Positions 38,524 to 40,647 of a DNA stretch of 40,647 bases are shown one piece after another. A model generated the notes under the pieces. It had not been told where the DNA came from, ran no database searches, and worked only from the letters and a program-made list of their open reading frames with translations. The stretch is taken from assembly GCA_903824755.1 (NCBI GenBank), contig CAIJXW010000043.1:1-40647 (forward strand), read 5' to 3'. The stretch is from an uncultured Bacteroidota bacterium. Lineage in GTDB: Bacteria > Bacteroidota > Bacteroidia > Flavobacteriales > Flavobacteriaceae. The translations under genes and the position numbers were made by a program. Within the stretch, counting starts at the first letter, position 1. Every line of letters begins with the position of its first letter.

Positions 38524-38877
38524 ATGAAAAATGGAGTTTATAGCATATTAAAAGCCAGATTTCTTATAAATGAAGAAGCTAATGCCACTAAAAACTGGCG
38601 TTTCATCATTTTTCTAATAGTACTAGCCATTTTTATGATTGCAAATAATAATCGTTTTGATCAAAAAGTTTTCAAAATTATTGAGCTTACAAACCAAGTA
38701 AAAGAATTACGCTCTGAATTTGTTGATGTCCGTTCTGATTTAATGAAATTAAAAATGGAATCAACGATAACCCAGCAAATGGCCATCAGAGGGGTCGTTC
38801 CTTCATCGGTTCCGCCAGTTAAAATAACAGTTAAAAAAGTAGAAGAAAAAGGATTTCTAAATAAATTATGGCAGTAG
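38524..38877 (+). CDS. FtsL-like cell division protein
   Basis: Short bitopic protein (WRFIIFLIVLAIFMIANN) with coiled coil, between rsmH and ftsI. Confidence 0.88.
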   Translation: MKNGVYSILKARFLINEEANATKNWRFIIFLIVLAIFMIANNNRFDQKVFKIIELTNQVKELRSEFVDVRSDLMKLKMESTITQQMAIRGVVPSSVPPVKITVKKVEEKGFLNKLWQ

Positions 38878-40589
38878 AAGATAAAAATATTTCTTACAGA
38901 ATTTACCTGGTTGCGGTTGCCATTTTCTTTATGGCTATCGCAATTACTGTGAAACTCACTAATATTCAGTGGGTTCAGGGTAATTTCTATAGAAAATTAG
39001 CAAAAGAGCGAACCGTTCAAACTTTTGTTATTCCTTCCAATAAAGGAAATATTTATTCTTCTGACGGTAGCTTGTTAGCAACATCAATCCCAAATTATGA
39101 AATTCGATTTGATGCCGTTGCTCCTAAGCCAGAGGATTTTCAAAACAAAGTAAAAGCACTTTCTGATTCGCTTTCCCTTCTATTTGGGAAACCTAGCTCC
39201 TTTTTTCAATCAGAATTAAGAAAAGCTAGAGCCTCAAAAAATAGATATTTATTGATTGCCAGAGCTGTAGATTATACTGATTTTACTCGAATGAAAACCT
39301 TTCCGTTAATGAAACCGGGGACAATTATTGTAGATCAAAAAACCGTTCGGAGACATCCAATGGGCGAAATTGCTAGGAGAACTATTGGTTATGAGCGAGT
39401 TAAACCAGACGGAGCTCCTGATGGAAAAGGAATTGAGTGGGCTTATAGAAATTATTTGAACGGGAAAGACGGAAAAATTTTAAAACAAAAAATCGCAAAA
39501 GGACAATGGAAACCACTTCGTGATATTAGTGAAATAGAGCCTCAAGATGGGTATGATATTGTTTCGACAATAGATGTTTATGTTCAAGATGTTGCTCATC
39601 ATGCGTTATTAGAACAATTGACAAAATATTCCGCCGACCATGGTTGTGTGGTGGTAATGGAAACCAAAACAGGTTATATAAAAGCCATTTCAAACATTGG
39701 AAAATCTGCTGATGGCACTTATAATGAAACAGAAAATTATGCAATAAAAGAGGCACATGAGCCAGGCTCTACCTACAAATTGGCGGATATGATGGCGCTT
39801 TTGGAAGATAAAAAAGTGGATACAAGTACTGTTTATAATACTAATGGAGGTATAGTTACCTATTTTGGAAAAAAAGTTGTCGATTCTCATAAAGGGGGTT
39901 ACGGATCAATTTCTTTGGCAAAAGGTTTTGAAAAATCATCGAATACTGTGATGGTTCAAGCGGTTTATAATAATTACAAAAACAACCCTTCCCAATTTGT
40001 AAATCAATTGAAATCATTTGGGTTATATAATAAAATTGGATTGCCGTTTCAAGGAGAGGGGCAACCTTATATTCCAGTTCCTACTGACAAAAAGTGGTCT
40101 AATATTTCACTTCCTTGGATGGCTTTTGGATACGGAGTTTTGATAACACCACTTCAAACACTAACATTCTATAATTCGGTTGCCAATAATGGTGAAATGG
40201 TTAAACCCCAGTTTGTTTCGGAAATTAAAGAATTAAATCGCACCGTAAAGAAGTTTGATAAAATTGTAATGAATCCAAGTGTTTGTTCGGGAGAAACGGT
40301 TTCAAAATTAAAAGCAGTTTTGGAAAATGTTGTAAAAAGAGGAACAGCCTCATCATTGTTTTCTAAAGATTTTTCAATGGCTGGAAAAACAGGTACGGCT
40401 CAAGCAAATTATGGTTCTAATGGCGGTGCGGACAAGTATTATATCTCCTCATTTGTAGGTTATTTTCCTGCCGATAATCCAAAATATTCTTGTATTGTAG
40501 TAGTTCACAAACCAGACACGTCTAATAATAGTTATTATGGAGCTGATGTTGCGGGGCCTGTTTTTAAGCGAATTGCTCTGAGTGGGTAA
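38868..40589 (+). CDS. ftsI: Penicillin-binding protein (FtsI/PBP2-like transpeptidase), C-terminus apparently truncated
   Basis: ERTVQTFVIPSNKGNIYSSDGSLLATS, EPGSTYKLA, KGFEKSSNTVM, MAGKTGTAQ; ends abruptly after VAGPVFKRIALSG. Confidence 0.92.
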   Translation: MAVEDKNISYRIYLVAVAIFFMAIAITVKLTNIQWVQGNFYRKLAKERTVQTFVIPSNKGNIYSSDGSLLATSIPNYEIRFDAVAPKPEDFQNKVKALSDSLSLLFGKPSSFFQSELRKARASKNRYLLIARAVDYTDFTRMKTFPLMKPGTIIVDQKTVRRHPMGEIARRTIGYERVKPDGAPDGKGIEWAYRNYLNGKDGKILKQKIAKGQWKPLRDISEIEPQDGYDIVSTIDVYVQDVAHHALLEQLTKYSADHGCVVVMETKTGYIKAISNIGKSADGTYNETENYAIKEAHEPGSTYKLADMMALLEDKKVDTSTVYNTNGGIVTYFGKKVVDSHKGGYGSISLAKGFEKSSNTVMVQAVYNNYKNNPSQFVNQLKSFGLYNKIGLPFQGEGQPYIPVPTDKKWSNISLPWMAFGYGVLITPLQTLTFYNSVANNGEMVKPQFVSEIKELNRTVKKFDKIVMNPSVCSGETVSKLKAVLENVVKRGTASSLFSKDFSMAGKTGTAQANYGSNGGADKYYISSFVGYFPADNPKYSCIVVVHKPDTSNNSYYGADVAGPVFKRIALSG

Positions 40590-40647
40590 TGAAATACAGA
40601 GTTCCACCTGTTTTGGCGGCTGCATTTGCAGTACCTGCGGTACCTAC

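Overview
AT-rich window with conserved Flavobacteriaceae-type gene content, probably chromosomal Flavobacterium or a close relative. It is almost entirely core genome: tRNA-Leu(TAA), tRNA-Gly(TCC), waaA, a DegT aminotransferase, galE, fabD, purT, a class I aminotransferase, a fatty acid desaturase, rsmG, pruA, apaG, a T9SS plug-domain (DUF5103) protein, map, gpmI, a DUF5916 protein, pepE, tatA, PAP2, an O-methyltransferase, rlmN, a polyprenyl synthetase, an ECF-sigma module, dnaG, nadE, gldB-gldC, engB and the start of the dcw cluster (mraZ-rsmH-ftsL-ftsI). I found no CRISPR array, prophage, transposase or obvious defence island. The best unexplained signal is non-coding: a nested inverted-repeat element (about 80 bp) between the DUF5916 gene and gpmI, with a second diverged partial copy between nadE and gldB. 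Both copies are co-oriented with the downstream gene. They look like a dispersed structured-RNA or MITE-like family. Other second-look items are a 7-nt periodic repeat that inverts at its centre, a phased GTGGTA array upstream of mraZ, a probable leaderless rlmN mRNA, an uncharacterised ECF-sigma / membrane protein / coiled-coil-barrel module, and an anomalous right end where ftsI is cut short.
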